Shown here: in pieces, positions 44,713 through 56,475 of the stretch
Layout: each line of letters begins with the position of its first letter
Position numbering within the stretch: the first letter of the stretch is position 1
Source of the DNA: Piezodorus guildinii
Lineage: Eukaryota > Arthropoda > Insecta > Hemiptera > Pentatomidae
Direction: 5' to 3'
Assembly: GCA_023052935.1 (NCBI GenBank)
Contig: CM041297.1
Coordinates: 112,025,563-112,089,562, forward strand
Length of the DNA stretch: 64,000 nt
The notes under the pieces: generated by a model
The model's input: the letters and a program-made list of their open reading frames with translations, nothing else
What the model was told of the DNA's origin: nothing
Database searches by the model: none
Made by a program: the position numbers and the translations under genes

Positions 44713-46860
44713 TCGACTAATTATATCTGCTATGAAAAATATTATGTATTAAGTTGTCCAGGAATCTTTTTGGGTGATAAACAAATTAATAGACAAAGAG
44801 AATTAGAAAACGCGTTTTTGGAGTTTAAAAATTCTATTATATTGAAATCGAACGTTATAAGAAATGTATAGATAGCCATGAAGAATATTTTAACAGTAGT
44901 TTAAATTTTATTGAAACCGAAATCCTTTACTATTTTCCGAACAATACAATAATAAAGGCAAACAATATATTATAATTGCATAAGTGTAAATTATATTGTA
45001 TATTATCGTACGTATACTGTCAGTAAACTAAACCAATCTAAGGACACTAAATAGATAAAACATAAACTAATGATATTTATGACTAATTCTTACATATACA
45101 AGAAGTTTGATAGTTAAAGTGTTGGAGAAATAATTTATGTTGAATAGAAATTTTAGCAGAAATAATTACTGAGTTTTTGAAGAAACAAGCCTACGTAAGG
45201 AAGAACACAAATTTGTAATCTTAGCTATACAGTGTTGATAAAGTAGAGCATATGAAAAGAAGAAATTAAGTATTTAAGGAGGCTTTTGTGATAAAACAAA
45301 ATTTGACGATTTTTATTACTTTAGGAAAAAGTGGAGTTCTTTATACTTTCTGTTATATTATTCTAGTTGACACACCTTCTTATTGCTTGGGGACTGGTTT
45401 AATTTAGTCATGTTGTATTTGGAAAACATTTTTTCTTAAAGTAATTTTCTTTTCTTGCAGTAGATGAAAGAAAACAAATCACTTGGAAAAATTAATCTGA
45501 AATGTTGATTATATTTTAATCCTTGTGGCATAGGTTGACTTGACGTGTCCAATAAATAAATATCTATTTACTTTTATACGTTTAATAAACTGTTAGGTTA
45601 AACCAATGGGAAGTCTTCTTTCTTCTCTTAAATAAGGGTTGAAAATAACGTCCATTCCATTAATGAAAATCTTATGATACAAATTTTTTATCAATCAATT
45701 ATAAAATGTTATTAAAAAAATAATAAAACTAAATGATATTTTCCTAATTGTGTAATTATAGTCGACCGTAGAATTAGGAGAAGTCGATTGAAGACGTTTC
45801 AAAAACTTTTATAATCATGTTCGGTCTTTCTAATGATCATTTAATTCGAAACCTCGGAACGCAATCAAATAAAATTTTATTGTACTTTTGTTTCTCTGTA
45901 TTATTAGTATTCTCCGAACAACTGTTGCAATAAAAATTTTCAAACTTTTGTTTGACCTTTGCTTAAACAAAATACCTTATATGGAAAGCTAAGTGACCTC
46001 CAATGTTAAAATATTTTTTATTGTAAAAATTTGCACTTAAACTGATTTTATTTTTAAACAAATTAATATTAACTGGGTTTCTTACACAATAGGCTATTTT
46101 AGGTGCTATAACTTGCACTTGGTGCTCACGTAATATCTCAAACCTGGCGAGTCACTTCGCGTGATCTGATACCTCACATCCTCCTTCATTTTCTCGACAA
46201 GATCACCAGAAATTGGTGGGTTGTCCCTCCACCCACATTTCCACGATCATATCTACCCTTCACGACAACAGTTTGGATCCGACAACAAGGCGAATTGTGG
46301 GTTCAACGCTCTTCTCAACTCAGATCAATCTATCTACCGGTTGCCGCTTCAATGATCTGACCCAACAATGACTCCAGAAATTTCAGGTACTAATCGTTTC
46401 TAGTATTATATCATCTTCAGAATAACTACAATGATTCCTCCTTTTTTTAAGCAAATCATAGTCTTAATTATTTAATAATTCCTAGGTAACTTATAAAAAA
46501 GAATTCTCTACATTATTACACAATGGTTTATTGTTTCCAAATACTATATCATGGTATAAATATTTTTATAGCTGTTTTTGGGCACCTTACAAATATAAAA
46601 AGCAATGAATGATTCAAAGGAAAATGACATATCACCATTGCTAACTTTACTATTTATTTATTTAGGAATTAGGAAAGACGGATTTTTTAAAATTCTTAAT
46701 CTTGATATGTTTAACGCGGGCCCTCAAATTTTAAAGCAGGGGGTGGGGGTAATTTTCTTTATATTTGATGACAAAGATGTATTATTGAACATAATAAACC
46801 AAAAGCATTTTTACTAGACTGCCTTACTATTCCTTTTCTTCTCTTTTGGTTTTCATTCAA
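44713..46860. other. Mostly unassigned; GC-richer open stretch at 46.12-46.36 kb
   Basis: AT-rich throughout except 46120-46390. There one plus-strand frame stays open for about 75 codons (ISQTWRVTSRDLIPHILLHF...) before TGA near 46358. CAGGTACT follows at 46385. The peptide is not recognised. Confidence 0.4.
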
Positions 46861-46864
46861 ATCG

Positions 46865-47225
46865 AATTTCCTGATTCCTGAACATCTTATATTGTTTTCT
46901 CTATCATCAATAATAACCGAGTTATCAGGAAATCACATCTCTTATAAGTTGTGACTTGATCATATAAGATTATTTCGTTTTTATTTTTTTTTTATCTTTG
47001 TCCATCACGGTGTCTTGACCTCGAAAATCTTTTAGTTTTTTCTCGATCTTCAATATTAACTGAGTGTTGGTGGAATTACATCTATTACAATTTGTGACTT
47101 AAATATATAGATCAACTTTTTTTTTTTTTCTGTTTATCGCGCTTTACTGATTCTAAAACTTTAGACATATTTTTCTCTAGCTTCAAAAATAACTGAGTTA
47201 TGGGCATATTTATAGATAAAATTTC
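46865..47225. repeat. Three diverged tandem units
   Basis: The motif TTTTCTC.ATC.TCAA.AATAAC.GAGT recurs near 46900, 47038 and 47170 with similar following text (ATTACATC, GTGACTT). The last unit matches DR-A near 7690-7800 reversed (GCTTTACTGATTCTAAAACT). It appears to be a tandem part of a larger repeat. Confidence 0.5.
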
Positions 47226-47871
47226 AACTTTTTCTTTTCTCTTTTACATAATTATTCGCGTTTTTTTTTGGTTAATTAACACTAATAAAAAAAAATCTAT
47301 ATTAAAAAATATCTGATCTATCGAATTAAATCACTCAAACAATTTTGATATGCAGTCATTTCATAAAGCGTTTAACTGATATTGTAGGTTGACAACAATT
47401 AATTGTATGCTGTCTGTCAGTAAGAGTTCGATGGTTATAAAACCGTTTCACTGTGAGCAAAACGGTCTTTCTGGTTCCTATTCAGTAAATGTTATTGAGC
47501 CTGCGGTAATGTTACCTTAGTTATTTTTTCTATTTATAATTTTATATTTTGAAGCCATTAATTACGTACTCACCTTTTGATTTCCATTTTAACAATTGAA
47601 AAAAATGTCTTTTATAGTCTCATTTATTTTATATAATTCCGTAAGCGTCTTCTGTTGGAAATAAATATATTTTAGCTTATTTTACGCTGGAAGATCCACT
47701 TTAATCATCTCCAATATTAGATTTTGTACGTCAGTCTAATGGGATATTAATAAAGTAGTAATAAATTGAGACCCGATCGGAGATTGAATCTACCTCTATG
47801 CATTGAACGCTATCCTTTAAAGATCTCAATATCGATGTTGAAATTTGTCCCATTGTTTTTAGATTCCGCCG

Positions 47872-48129
47872 TCACATGTATGTAACATCTTCCAGATATT
47901 TGTTTCTATAATTCAAAATACGCCAGGGGAAGTATCTAGCCATCGGTTGGGAATAGAATAAAAAAATAAATAAAACCCGATAGGATAGAGATAATATTGG
48001 AGAGGCATAAAAGAGCAGTAGCTGGCGAGCGCAGGTGCTGAATAACGTTAGCGAAGCCAATGCGTTTTCGATAACAGCGCGAGGTAAACATGCCAGCCCT
48101 AGTAGATCCCCCAGTTTTATGAAGTTCAA
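47872..48129 (-). other. GC-richer open frame, unrecognised
   Basis: An 85-residue minus-strand frame with the start KLGDLLGLACLPRAVIENAL and hydrophobic stretches. There is no homology I can name; it may be a relic exon or chance. Confidence 0.2.
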
Positions 48130-48399
48130 TAAGGCCCAGTCCTTGATATTTACGACTTCCAGATGAGTGCTATCGTTATGGTATTCCGTGCTCCATGTCT
48201 CGTGTATTCATGGCTTTGTTTCCGGTTCACCCGAACTTCTTATTATTCGGTTAATAAGAATCTAGGTTTGGTTTCTTCAAGTGTGCATTTAGCTGAGGAT
48301 TAATATATTCTCAATTATTACTTTACAGCACATCAATTTTTTGACACCTTATAAAGCACATATTAAAAAGTTATTATTTTCACTTCAATATCTTCTTTT

Positions 48400-48900
48400 T
48401 CAGTGATGCAACAGACGTTGCAAAGCCATCCTTGGCCTGAATGTAGTATGCGCTCTGCTCATTTCTGCTTTCATCAGATTTGAAAGGAAATTATCTTTCA
48501 GACGGCCTTCTCCTAGGTTTTGTTCCGTCTAGATAGCTCCTACATATCTTTAGAGAGTACCTGATATTTTTTATTCTTAGCATGTGCTAGATAAACTTCA
48601 TTCTCTATGACCTGAAGAAGTTTGAAATATTCGATATTCAACGTGCAGTTCCTCATTCCTTTGCAGCCACCAAGTTTCGTTGTCCTTAACAGGTCTCAGA
48701 ATACAGGGATCAGAATGTGTCTCAGGATCTTTCTTTCTAATCAGTCAATCTTATGTACAACGGACTTATTGATCGTCCACGTTTCACGTCTCTAAGTGGA
48801 CAGGTAGGTTTGTATATTTGTATTTTTGCAGTGCTGCTAAGAAGTCTTCTTTTAAAAAGCTTGAATAGGGAAAAAAATGCGTGTACCAGATGTTTCTAAT
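48400..48900 (-). pseudogene. LINE reverse-transcriptase C-terminal remnant
   Basis: The minus strand, with frame changes, reads TWTINKSVVHKID, LERKILRHILIPVF and, further on, a degenerate NEELHVEYRI. This recalls the ETW.LTK..E..L..FERKILRRI..P motif seen at the end of RTE-like and related non-LTR RTs. It is strongly decayed. Confidence 0.5.
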
Positions 48901-49528
48901 ATCTATATGATAATTGCTAGTATATTTCTAAATGTATTTACTAATTCATGTCTGGTAGTTATTTATTATATATTATTTATTAGAAATTATAGATTTCGGA
49001 TTAATTTTAATTTTTTTCAAATAATTTTCTGTGTAGTTTTGGATTGGCATATGACAACAGACTACTTACTACCATAATTTTAATGATGATTATCTAGAAT
49101 CGCAGTTAACTGTATGTTCACTCATTCTGACATGTTACATTGTACTATAGATATCAGCGACAATCCTTAAATACTCAACTAGTTCCTGGAATCAGAATAC
49201 GTAATTGAAACTGGAAACTTTAACCAGAAACATAATTTACTTGTATCAATTGGAATACACTTTCTCTAATCTCCGAAAAATCTTTCTCAAACATTGGAAT
49301 TACTGGTTTAATTTTAATGAACTAAAAAGATGAGCTATATTACATTATTATTATTATTTTTGTAACCTTAAACGGACAAAATCTAAATGACATACAGATT
49401 GACAATGTCGTTACTACTGATAACTTGATACATAGTACTTATGGATTGATACATAGTACATACATAGTACTTATACATTGAGTTCATATAAATTGACAAT
49501 TTCGCAAAATAAAAAATAAAAATAAATA

Positions 49529-49595
<67 letters not shown>

Positions 49596-51141
49596 TATAT
49601 ATATAAAATATATATATATTTTATAATAAAGCATATAGCGAGTCAGTATGATCACTTAAAACAAAAATTACAAATTAGTCATAGAGAAGAAAAATATTAA
49701 ACGATGACCATTTGTTCATATATATCAACTTTAAGAGTATAATTATCAAGGTATACCAGCTTTTTGTTATTTTTTAATGTCTTGGAAAGAAATTAGGAAG
49801 TACGGTAATGACTCGGTGCCGAGCTGTGAGGATGGCATCTATCTAAAAACGAAATAACATTAAAATCGCATATACAAGATACTAAGCAATTTTCTGACCA
49901 AAAATAAGAAATACATGTGTCATTTCAATCCAGGGATTCTATCCATTTTTTAAGGTTTTTCGTAAAACGTTATAACGATTTTAGAGTGATCAATTCAATA
50001 ACATAGCTGGTAATAAATGACCTGTAATCTCAGGCTATTAAGTTTCACGAGCATTAGAAATTCTGTATTGAATTAAAAGTATTTAAATGTTTTTTATTGG
50101 TTTTTTTTATATCCTCTACAATTTTTATAGAACCAAGATCATTCTTCAATCGATTTGTGATTCTACAAGATATGTTTATTTCTGCGTTATCGAGTATTAT
50201 AGTCGTAACATAATTGTGAAGTGATGACATTGGGAAATTTTAATCATTTTTTTTATAGCTAGTTACATTCACTAAATAACTCGTATTATTTTATTACGCA
50301 TATAAGTGTTTTATGTACTTATAACCGGATAAATAAGTTAATATATTGAATTTAAATGATTATTTAATAGCTGAAATATCATGTTTTTTCTACCTTATGT
50401 TCTAATGAACCAAAGAATTTACTTTGAAATAAATTAATGGATAAATATGAAGAATGTATAAGAATATTTATTTACTGAAAGAGTTAAATGTCCTTAGTAA
50501 ATAAAAAATATTTATAGCAACAGAAAAAGCAATTTGCCAACTCTGAAATGAAATGATAATATCATTTGATTTATATTTATAACCTTTGCGTTGTCCAGTC
50601 TTCATAATTAAATAAGTTAAGAGTTAAATTCGATATCATTACAAAAAATTTATTGCTGGCCATCATTATTAAATATTTTATAAAATTATAAAATGAGACG
50701 TATTATCGAATTTTTATTCCTGTTCACTCTTTGTTACAATCACATTAAGAGAAGTTAGGTGAAAATTCATGGAAAAACATCATGCAAAAAATGTATGAAC
50801 TGCTTGGATTTGTATGCCCGAGATTACAGAAGCTTGTATAATACCAAAGAAGAGCGGAATGATTAGACCTGCTTACCTTGCAGGATTGAGTCTCCCCTGT
50901 GATGAACCTACTTTGGCTGATCTAGTCTTCTAAAATATGACCTAAATCTACAAGGGATAGACTTCTTATGGTTAAGTGATATACAACATGACAGGCAGAA
51001 TATGTATATTATTTACATATTTATGTTGAGGAGATCGAGTCAATTCGTGAGCAGGCTTTTTCAAGAGTTAAAATTTTTGTTCTTCTATATTGGATTATAA
51101 CAGTAATTTTTTTGCCTCTTGCCACATAAACGCACCCACAG

Positions 51142-51177
<36 letters not shown>

Positions 51178-51480
51178 CTATGTTTTGACCGGCTGCTTAC
51201 CGGCCTTCAAAAACTAGCTTACTTGATATATTTAATCCATATATAAACTGTATTTAATGATACCATTGGATCTCCTTTCTAAAGTTATCGTGTTTCCCAA
51301 TCCAATAAGTGGTATTCAGGGTAAGATTACAGAAAACAAGATTCAATTAATACATTGTTATAATTATTAACTTACACATATACATTATATTAATACATTG
51401 CTTAGAACTTTGATTGAGAATACTGAGGGACATTTCCACTACCACCTTTGCCATACAATATTACAAAAAGAAATACCTTT
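48901..51480. other. AT-rich DNA with microsatellites
   Basis: (TA)n at about 49537-49610 and 51148-51174. The low-complexity Ile/Tyr frame across the first is an artefact. No gene recognised. Confidence 0.6.
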
Positions 51481-51510
51481 AAATCACTAAGTCGGCTGGC
51501 GAAGGTGGAA

Positions 51511-51768
51511 TCAGTTCTTGGCTCTTAGATCTCCAGCTGCTCTCTCTGACCCCCAGACGGACATCTCCTCTTCTTGCGGACGGACCTCCGTTGTTCTCTT
51601 GCTGGACTGGACACTCTCGTGGCTGGAATAAGACCGCCTCTTCGGATCTCTTTCATCCTCGTCACCTCGGGCGGGGCTGATATGGGAAGTCCAGCCTTTG
51701 TCCACCCTTGTAGCGTTGTCTAGAATGTACCAGGCGTACCTCGGGGGGCAGCGCAAACCCACGAACAA
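51511..51768 (-). other. GC-rich open frame, unrecognised
   Basis: An 85-residue minus-strand frame (FVGLRCPPRYAWYILDNATR..., then Arg/Glu/Ser-rich). The 51.49-51.79 kb block is sharply GC-richer than its surroundings, like the nearby gypsy element, so an LTR-element fragment is possible. I do not recognise the peptide. Confidence 0.25.
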
Positions 51769-52104
51769 TCCAAGGGGCTTTTGGAAATGCCTTTTGAAGT
51801 TTTGCCGACAAAGGCTTCTTAATCTTTAATTGTTAAATGCAAACATTATTTAATAATGAATTCCTCTCAGTATCCTCAATACATTACAATATATAGATAG
51901 ATAGTATTAGTATTAATTAGTTATCGACTGTTTATAATTCAAGTTTTTTAATGTTCTTAGGTTTCAGTCAATAAATAAATAATAATCGAGAACTAATTAA
52001 ATAATAGTGGATGTAATTAGTTGACCGTTGAGAATTACTGGAAGGAATTAGTCCGGGTGGCGGTCATTAAATGAAACAACTAAATAGTTTCAACTATTTT
52101 ATTG

Positions 52105-52143
52105 TTTGCCAACGTTTCGACCCCCTTTGTGGGTCATCATCAG
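52105..52143 (-). ncRNA. Hammerhead ribozyme motif, left arm
   Basis: The minus strand reads CTGATGA (52143-52137), an extra T, stem II GACCC/GGGTC, GAAAC (52118-52114), GTT. All core boxes are present. It is the mirror image of the right-arm motif. Confidence 0.65.
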
Positions 52144-52209
52144 GGCGCATGGTGGGAGAATGGAAACTGAGTTTCCATTCTCGGAGTTTCCATTCTCCCA
52201 CCATGCGCC

Positions 52210-52250
52210 CTGATGATGACCCACAAAGGGGGTCGAAACGTTGGCAAACA
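52210..52250 (+). ncRNA. Hammerhead ribozyme motif, right arm
   Basis: CTGATGA at 52210-52216, one extra T, stem II GACCC pairing with GGGTC, GAAAC at 52235-52239 and GTT, so cleavage is predicted after T52242. GCC before CTGATGA can pair with GGC after the site as a short stem I. The self-complementary ACGT at stem III implies a dimeric ribozyme, the form described for Penelope-like elements. No Penelope RT is seen nearby. Catalysis is not shown. Confidence 0.7.
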
Positions 52251-52414
52251 ATAAAATAGTTGAAACTATTTAGTTGTTTCATTTAATGACCGCCACCCGG
52301 GCTAATTCCTTCCAGTAATTAAATAATACTATTATCAAGAGTAAATAAGAAGAAAAATTGACAGTGGAGAGGAAAAAAACGGGATTTAATGAAGAAATTA
52401 GATCAACACACGGT

Positions 52415-52460
52415 ACCCAGGTATGAATATGAGAACAATAAATTCTCGAAACGTTGTATA
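52415..52460 (+). repeat. Hammerhead-like remnant
   Basis: GAGAA...TTCTC forms a 5-bp stem followed by GAAACGTTG (52448-52456). No CTGATGA box is seen upstream. Confidence 0.35.
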
Positions 52461-52506
52461 AATATTTTTATTTATTTATTGACTGAAACCTAAGAACATC
52501 GGTATA

Positions 52507-52507
<1 letters not shown>

Positions 52508-52571
<64 letters not shown>
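52508..52571. repeat. (TA)n target tract, left side of gypsy element
   Basis: TA dinucleotides directly abut the left LTR. The matching tract at 58036-58107 is the other half of the interrupted microsatellite. Confidence 0.95.
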
Positions 52572-52754
52572 ACTTAAATTCAGCCGGAAGAAATAGATTA
52601 AAAAAAAGGGAAATTGGGAGGAGTAATGACACGCCCGCTTGCTATATAACAACTGATTTATTCTATCTTTTAATCCTCTATTTATACATTCTCATATGTT
52701 TATGTTTACAAAGAATAGGATTAGATCTATATTAGTCGTTATCTCAACTTAACT
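52572..52754 (-). repeat. gypsy 3' LTR
   Basis: On the element strand it begins AGTTAAGTTGAG and ends CTGAATTTAAGT. It contains TATAAATAG and TATATAG (possible promoter). It differs from the 5' LTR at about three bases (AGAAAT/ATAAAT, GCCCG/GCACG, TTCTA/TTATA). Confidence 0.95.
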
Positions 52755-52766
52755 CCCCCCTGCCAG
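52755..52766 (-). promoter_or_regulatory. Polypurine tract for plus-strand priming
   Basis: GGCAGGGGGG on the minus strand immediately precedes the 3' LTR start AGTTAAG. Confidence 0.75.
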
Positions 52767-53091
52767 TTTACGAACACTTCTCGTAAACTCAACAAGGGGA
52801 AAACATCAAATAACAAGAAAAACTACAAAAAGAAAACAAAAGCTCATAATTGACATTTCTGTGATCTTACAAACTAGAAACCTTAAACATAGGAAACTTA
52901 CACACTAGAGAAAATCGAAAACAGAAAATATAACACACTTGAAACTGAAAACAAATAAAACACTCACTGGAGGTCCTGAAAAACAAAAAGAAAAGTACTC
53001 GCAAAAAGAACATACAAAACGCTGTAAGAAAAAAAAAACAAAAAATATACAACCCACTCCCCTGGGAGTGGCCAACAGAAACAGAGGATAC

Positions 53092-54180
53092 CTAGGTGCG
53101 ATCAACGGCCGAAGGGCCGTCCCTCACTGGAAGTTTCAATTGTTCGATATGCACCGTCCGCCTCTTCCGTGGATCCGCCAAGCTCTGAAGCGTGACAACA
53201 TTATGCTCGCGAATAACCACCACCCGAAACGGACCCTCATACCGAGCAACCTCCTTACTTCTATTCGAACCGATCCTCCGGTAAACAATAGACCCGATGC
53301 GAAGATCCCCCATCCGATCACGAACGCGAAGGTTGTCCTTGCTTACACGGCGACTCTTCTCCGCCACCAACTTCCCGCGCACCTTCCCCCAAACCTTGAC
53401 CAGAGCCGCACGGTTACTCACCAGCACGTCGGATAAGGCACCCTCCGCCGCCGTGTCCCCGTAATCCCTGCGCCTGTTCCGTAATCCGAAGAGGATTTCA
53501 AACGGCGAGAATCCCGTCGCCGCATGGATGGAGTGGTTATACGCCGCCACCGCCCGAGGCATTGCGACGTGTGGTTCTAACCCCTGGTCGACCTGATATA
53601 CACGAAGATGATCGCCGAGAGTACTGTGCAGCCTCTCGATGCCACCCCGACTCTTAGGATGCCCCGGGGTATTAATATGCCACGTGATATCTAGCGCCTT
53701 CATTGCCGCCCGAACCTGACCATTGTCGAACTCCCGACCTCCGTCCGAGGATATGCGATCCGGCACTCCATAAAACTGGAACCACAAGCGGAGGGCCCCA
53801 AGAATTGCCCCCGAAGATCGGTCCGACACGAGAGAAGCCATGGCAACCTTGCTAAAAAGGTCTAACACGGTAACCCATTTGTGTCCCCGCCACGTAAACG
53901 TATCCACCTGCAAATCGCACAATGGCGTATCAGAGGTTGGCGTAACCTCCTGCAGACCTCGCGGAGGATGGCGATCATATTTCGTGACCTGACAAACCTC
54001 GCATGCCCCGACAACCTCCGCGATGGTACGGCGCATACCCCACCAAAAGTATCTTCGCCGCAATGCCTGTAGAGTTTCGGGTTCGCCACGATGATTGGTC
54101 TTCCCCTGGTGGTACGCCAGTGTCACCTCCCGTTGCCTTTCCGAGTTCGAGACCGTCTCGACCGCCAGCGTACAGCGCAC
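53092..54180 (-). pseudogene. gypsy pol: integrase
   Basis: Integrase inserts the element cDNA. The zinc-binding HHCC module reads YHQGKTNHRG...CEVCQ near residues 23-62. The catalytic DDE residues are in LQVDTF, SSDGGREFDN and GGIERLHSTLGDH. A basic C-terminal part with FRVVVIREHNVV ends at the stop at 53092. The frame is intact from 54180, but the part linking it to RNase H lies in two other frames (54464-54123 and 55300-54383). The integrase is therefore not continuous with the rest of pol. Confidence 0.93.
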
Positions 54181-54464
54181 GAACGTCCTATCGATCCCGA
54201 TCCGCTCCCGAGTCCACAGTCGCTTAATTTCTCCCAGATAGTCGCGTTCCCGACGTACAGGAAATAAGTCTTCCCGGGCTTAGACGCGTCCTGGAGTGCC
54301 CTACAGATTTGGTCGTCACGCACGCCAGGGTTTGACCAGATGGTAGTGATGCGGGATTTGCCATACCTCGTATATTCTAGCTTTAAGAGGCCCGAAGTTC
54401 GAGTCTTCCACACGATCTGGCGCCGCTTGTCGTTGATGATTTCTTCCCGCTCCTCCAAATCCAC
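54123..54464 (-). pseudogene. gypsy pol: linker between RNase H and integrase
   Basis: This frame (DLEEREEIINDKRRQIVWKT..., then YGKSRITTIWSNPGVRDDQI) overlaps the ends of both neighbours. Frame changes occur near 54465 and between about 54180 and 54240. It probably corresponds to the region after RNase H that leads into the integrase N-terminus. Confidence 0.75.
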
Positions 54465-55300
54465 CGTGCGCTCATCGGACGGGCTCGCCGCGCGTCAGAC
54501 ACATCAGCACTGCCAGAGTCAGGGGTTCCGCGCCCTCCTTCGCCCTCAGGCGTCCACTCACGAAGGAACTGTCGAACACCCTCGGATGGCTCGCCCTCCT
54601 CATCCTCGATCGCGTTAACCACCAGCGCCCGCGACAGCCAGTCCGCAACGACGTTTTCTCGGCCCGGCTTATACACAACCTCCATGTTGTATTGGCTCAG
54701 GAACTCCTTCCACCGGGTCACGCGCGCGGAGGATTCTTTAAGGGTACCGACCCATTGCAGAGGCCTATGGTCGGTGTGTACTTTAAATTTGCGCCCAAAC
54801 ACGTAAGGACGAAAATGTTCGATAGCCCAGACGATACCAAGTAGTTCTCGCTCCAACGCGCTGTATCTGCTCTCGGCCTCGGTTAGACGCCTACTCGCAT
54901 AAGCTACGGGACGTTCCCCTTCTGGGCCCTCTTGGGACAGAACCGCCCCCAGCGCATACTCACTCGCGTCGGTGGTGATGGAAAACGGCCGGGTAAAATC
55001 GGGAAATGCCAGGATAGGTTCCTCCTGCAACCGCGCCATGCACTGGCGAATATTCTCCTCCATAGCCGGTGTCACCACAACGGTCTGACCCTTCTTGAGA
55101 AGATTATTAAGAGGAACTAAATATCGCGCCATATCCGGAACGAACCGTCTATAATAGTTAAGGGTCCCTAGCAACCGACGAACCCCCTTAACATCCCGCG
55201 GGATCGCCATGTTCCTGATGGCCGCCACCTTCTGCACATCCGGTTTCACGCCCTCCCGAGATATAGTGTGGCCTAAAAAATTTATCTCCGTCTTACCCAA
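54383..55300 (-). pseudogene. gypsy pol: RT C-terminus and RNase H
   Basis: It begins KTEINFLGHTISREGVKPD and has LLGTLNYYRRFVPDMA (RT thumb/connection). RNase H follows with SITTDASEYALGAVLSQEG, YSALERELLGIVWAIEHFRP and FKVHTDHRPLQWV, so the catalytic Asp-Glu-Asp are visible. The Glu/Gly-rich end after WLSRALVV goes out of frame near 54465. A frame break near 55310 separates it from the upstream RT part. Confidence 0.93.
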
Positions 55301-56475
55301 CAGCGACTTTTCCCCCGAAAGCTTTTGAGCCCAAATTGCCTAATACGATCGAACACGCTGCGGAGATGATCTATATGTTCCTCTTCGGATCTACTGAAGA
55401 TCAGGAGATCGTCCATATAGACCTGGCAAACAGCCTCGTCAATCCCCCTAAGGAACTCGTCCATCAGACGTTGAAATGTGATGGGTGCGTTTTTCAAACC
55501 GAACGGCATCCGCGTGAACTCGTAATGCCCGCGCTCGAATGAAAATGCCGTCTTATGTTGGTCTCTAGGGTGCATTCGAATTTGGTGGTATCCGGCCTTC
55601 AAGTCTAAAGTACTAAACACCTTCGCCCCACTGAGACGGTCCAGAATGTCCTCAAACCGCGGTATGGGATACTTCTCATCGACGGTGTTTTCGTTTAGTT
55701 TCCTGAAGTCGACCACAACCCTATATTTCTCCGGCCCCCCGTCGCCTGCGCTCCTCTTCTTGACCGCCCAGAGAGGACTGTTATAAGGGGACGTACTGTC
55801 AACGATTATGCCCTGACGTTTGAGCTCATCCAATTCTGCCCGTATGTGTCGACGCAATGCTTGCGGATATCGACGTTCTTTGACGTAGGTCACCCGCTCC
55901 TGTTTCAATGGTATTTCGTGGGTTGTTTTCCCGGTGACCCCCAATATACCTCCCTCCTGGAAGAAGATATCCCTGTATTCCCGGTAAAGGGTTTTCCTCC
56001 AATCCTCCGCCTGGTTGATTGCGCCTATTTGGCCTAACCCATCCCTCTGTGCCCTTTTACCCTTGTAGGACTTGCTCCCTATCTTGATAAACCAGCGGCC
56101 GCCCTTATTTCTTATCCTAGTTCCCAATTTCTCCAACAAATCACAGCCAACGATCCCTCCATACTCGCGCGGCATACTCTCCACTACATGGACTACCAAT
56201 TTCTCACTCTCTATTCCCCACCGACTGAGCTCGACCTCTACTTCCCCTTCCACTCTACATGGGCCGCCCAGCGTAATTAATCTACATTGGCAATCCTTGG
56301 GTATCCTCTTTTCTTTACACAATAACTCTACAATTTTCTCGGACATTACTGTATGGGAGCTACCTGTGTCCACCAAACACCACACTCCCCTCGCGACCCT
56401 TATTATAGGCAACCTACCGCACAACCCTCTAATGTTATTTACTACTGCGCGGTTGCCTCTCTGCCCACACTCACC
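55282..56475 (-). pseudogene. gypsy pol: protease and RT N-terminus/palm
   Basis: In the same frame as gag but after its UGA. The aspartic protease site is LVDTGSSHTV near 56365. The RT has LDELKRQGIIVDSTSPYNSP, WAVKKRSAGDGGPEKYRVVV, FSTLDLKAGYHQI, FERGHYEFTRMPFGLKNAP, and YMDDLLIFS near 55405 with both catalytic Asp. The reading frame leaves homology near 55310 (a one-base indel in a G/A run) and ends at 55282. The protein may be made by readthrough of the gag stop if that UGA is not a mutation. Confidence 0.93.

Larger units (their letters stand above)
52033..52320. repeat. Near-perfect 288-bp palindrome with two hammerhead cores
   Basis: The left arm from AATTACTGGAAGGAATTAG and the right arm to CTAATTCCTTCCAGTAATT are reverse complements with about one mismatch. 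The centre is near 52177, where AGTTTCCATTCTC is repeated in tandem. The flank GTTGACCGTTGAG (52020) recurs near 14463 and, reversed, near 44695. A further inverted pair lies outside: TGTTCTTAGGTTTCAGTCAA at 51953 and its complement near 52478. The palindrome may therefore sit inside a larger element of about 0.55 kb. Confidence 0.92.

Noticed and set aside
49383..49655. 90-residue Ile/Tyr-rich membrane protein
   Set aside because: It is the translation of a TA microsatellite.
52071..52282. Two mirror-image 62-residue proteins in the palindrome
   Set aside because: The same sequence read on both strands of a palindrome; the conserved signals are ribozyme boxes, not codons.
52755..53091. Envelope gene of the gypsy element
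   Set aside because: Only about 340 bp lie between the integrase stop and the 3' LTR. No signal peptide or membrane segment is encoded on the element strand.
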